A stretch of 64,000 nucleotides of DNA from Microbacterium oryzae (lineage in GTDB: Bacteria > Actinomycetota > Actinomycetes > Actinomycetales > Microbacteriaceae). The notes beneath the pieces are model-generated. The model searched no databases, was not told the DNA's origin, and was given only the letters and a program-made list of their open reading frames with translations. Position numbers and translations under genes: made by a program. Below, piece after piece: positions 63,632 through 64,000 of the stretch; position 1 is the first letter of the stretch; every line of letters starts with the position of its first letter. The stretch lies in the NCBI RefSeq assembly GCF_030406385.1, contig NZ_JAUEPM010000006.1:124001-188000 (forward strand), given 5' to 3'.

Positions 63632-63636
63632 CGCGG

Positions 63637-63668
63637 CTGGGCCGGGTGGCCTCCTCCACCCGGCCCAG
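63637..63668 (+). terminator. Terminator after the cellobiose operon
   Basis: CTGGGCCGGGTGG-CCTCCT-CCACCCGGCCCAG, a perfect 13-bp stem with a six-base loop, five bases after the bglC stop. Confidence 0.9.
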
Positions 63669-63779
63669 GGCCCCTCTCGCCGCGTTCCGCATCCACCTGA
63701 GTCGCGCGTCCAGGCCCGCACGCGGCTCCGACACGGGTCAATGACCGAGAGCGGGCGGAGAACCGGGTGCGCCCGGCAC

Positions 63780-63793
63780 CTTCTCGCGAGAAG
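63780..63793. promoter_or_regulatory. Palindrome upstream of the LacI gene
   Basis: CTTCTCGCGAGAAG, perfect 14-bp palindrome with the central CG of LacI-family operators, 28 bases before the start codon. It differs from the CebR boxes. Confidence 0.6.
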
Positions 63794-63821
63794 ATGTCCT
63801 GACGAGAGAAGGAGCCTGCGG

Positions 63822-64000
63822 ATGAGCGTGGATGCCGGCGTGGGACGCGTTCCAGCGACGCTGGAGCAGGTCGCCGCGCGCGCCGGAGTATCGCGCTCCA
63901 CGGTGTCGCGGGTGGTGAACGGCGGCGACCGGGTGAGCCCCGAGGCGCTCGAGTCGGTGAAGCGGGCGATCTCCGAGCTCAACTACGTGCCGAACCGGGC
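63822..64000 (+). CDS. LacI family regulator (N-terminal part), CebR candidate
   Basis: The window ends after about 59 codons. These encode a LacI helix-turn-helix: ATLEQVAARAGVSRSTVSRVVN, then the hinge-proximal NYVPNRA. AAGGAG is seven bases before the ATG. Position after bglC and the two boxes upstream of the operon make it the probable cellobiose repressor, but the operator just upstream is different, so another role is possible. Confidence 0.85.
   Translation, partial: MSVDAGVGRVPATLEQVAARAGVSRSTVSRVVNGGDRVSPEALESVKRAISELNYVPNR

Overview
The window is a compact, very GC-rich (about 70 %) actinobacterial chromosome segment with about 65 genes, mostly in short operons with 1-8 nt overlaps. 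Several features point to Microbacteriaceae, most likely Microbacterium or a close relative: an HspR/HAIR-controlled dnaK operon, the GlgE maltosyltransferase, carbohydrate ABC operons without their own ATPase, a short protein family I know mainly from this family, and many leaderless genes with TANNNT six or seven bases before the start codon. I see no phage, transposon, CRISPR or rRNA. There is one tRNA, Gly with anticodon CCC.

Layout. 1-5143: end of a GCS2-type carboxylate-amine ligase, a CYP152-like peroxygenase overlapping a RecQ-type helicase, a SRPBCC protein, a short conserved protein and a CsbD stress protein. 5381-13186: GNAT and ilvD, a divergent MmyB-type regulator, a second SRPBCC protein, an SDR, an MBL-fold hydrolase, a catalase-like-fold protein and a CPA1 antiporter. 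13422-22494: a MASE1/PP2C signalling protein, DUF2254, an alpha/beta hydrolase, tRNA-Gly, dcd, NUDIX, a lytic transglycosylase, YchJ, a divergent pair of His-rich MarR-like regulators, and a HAD phosphatase. 22491-29040: an MFS transporter, a LysR regulator and dnaK-grpE-dnaJ-hspR.

29115-36453 is a catabolic island: an FCD-type GntR regulator, a tripartite tricarboxylate-type transporter (tctC-tctB-tctA), a DapA-family aldolase/dehydratase, a fucose/arabinose-isomerase-like protein and a ribokinase-family kinase. GntR-type palindromes lie before both the regulator and the transporter. 36522-42959 carries glycogen genes glgX, glgE and glgB, ended by a UUCG hairpin and a 74-bp tandem repeat. 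43488-51310 is an alpha-glucoside unit: two GH13 glucosidases, two permeases, a binding lipoprotein and a divergent ROK repressor. 51379-58638 holds GlsB, a GH114 lipoprotein, apt with a convergent purine permease, an SDR, RidA, a hydroxyacid dehydrogenase and purS-purQ. 58832-64000 is a cebEFG-bglC-type cellobiose operon with two CebR-type boxes, followed by the start of a LacI regulator.

The most notable unexplained signals are: a recurrent GTCAA(C/G)CCCGTT-like element at a fixed distance from the -10 of genes that look stress-related (CsbD, GlsB, SRPBCC, antiporter, GlgE and others); the 74-bp repeat array carrying GTGAGACA/TGTCTCAC; the His-rich divergent regulator pair with its AT-rich operator region; and the substrate-unknown transporter/isomerase/aldolase/kinase operon.
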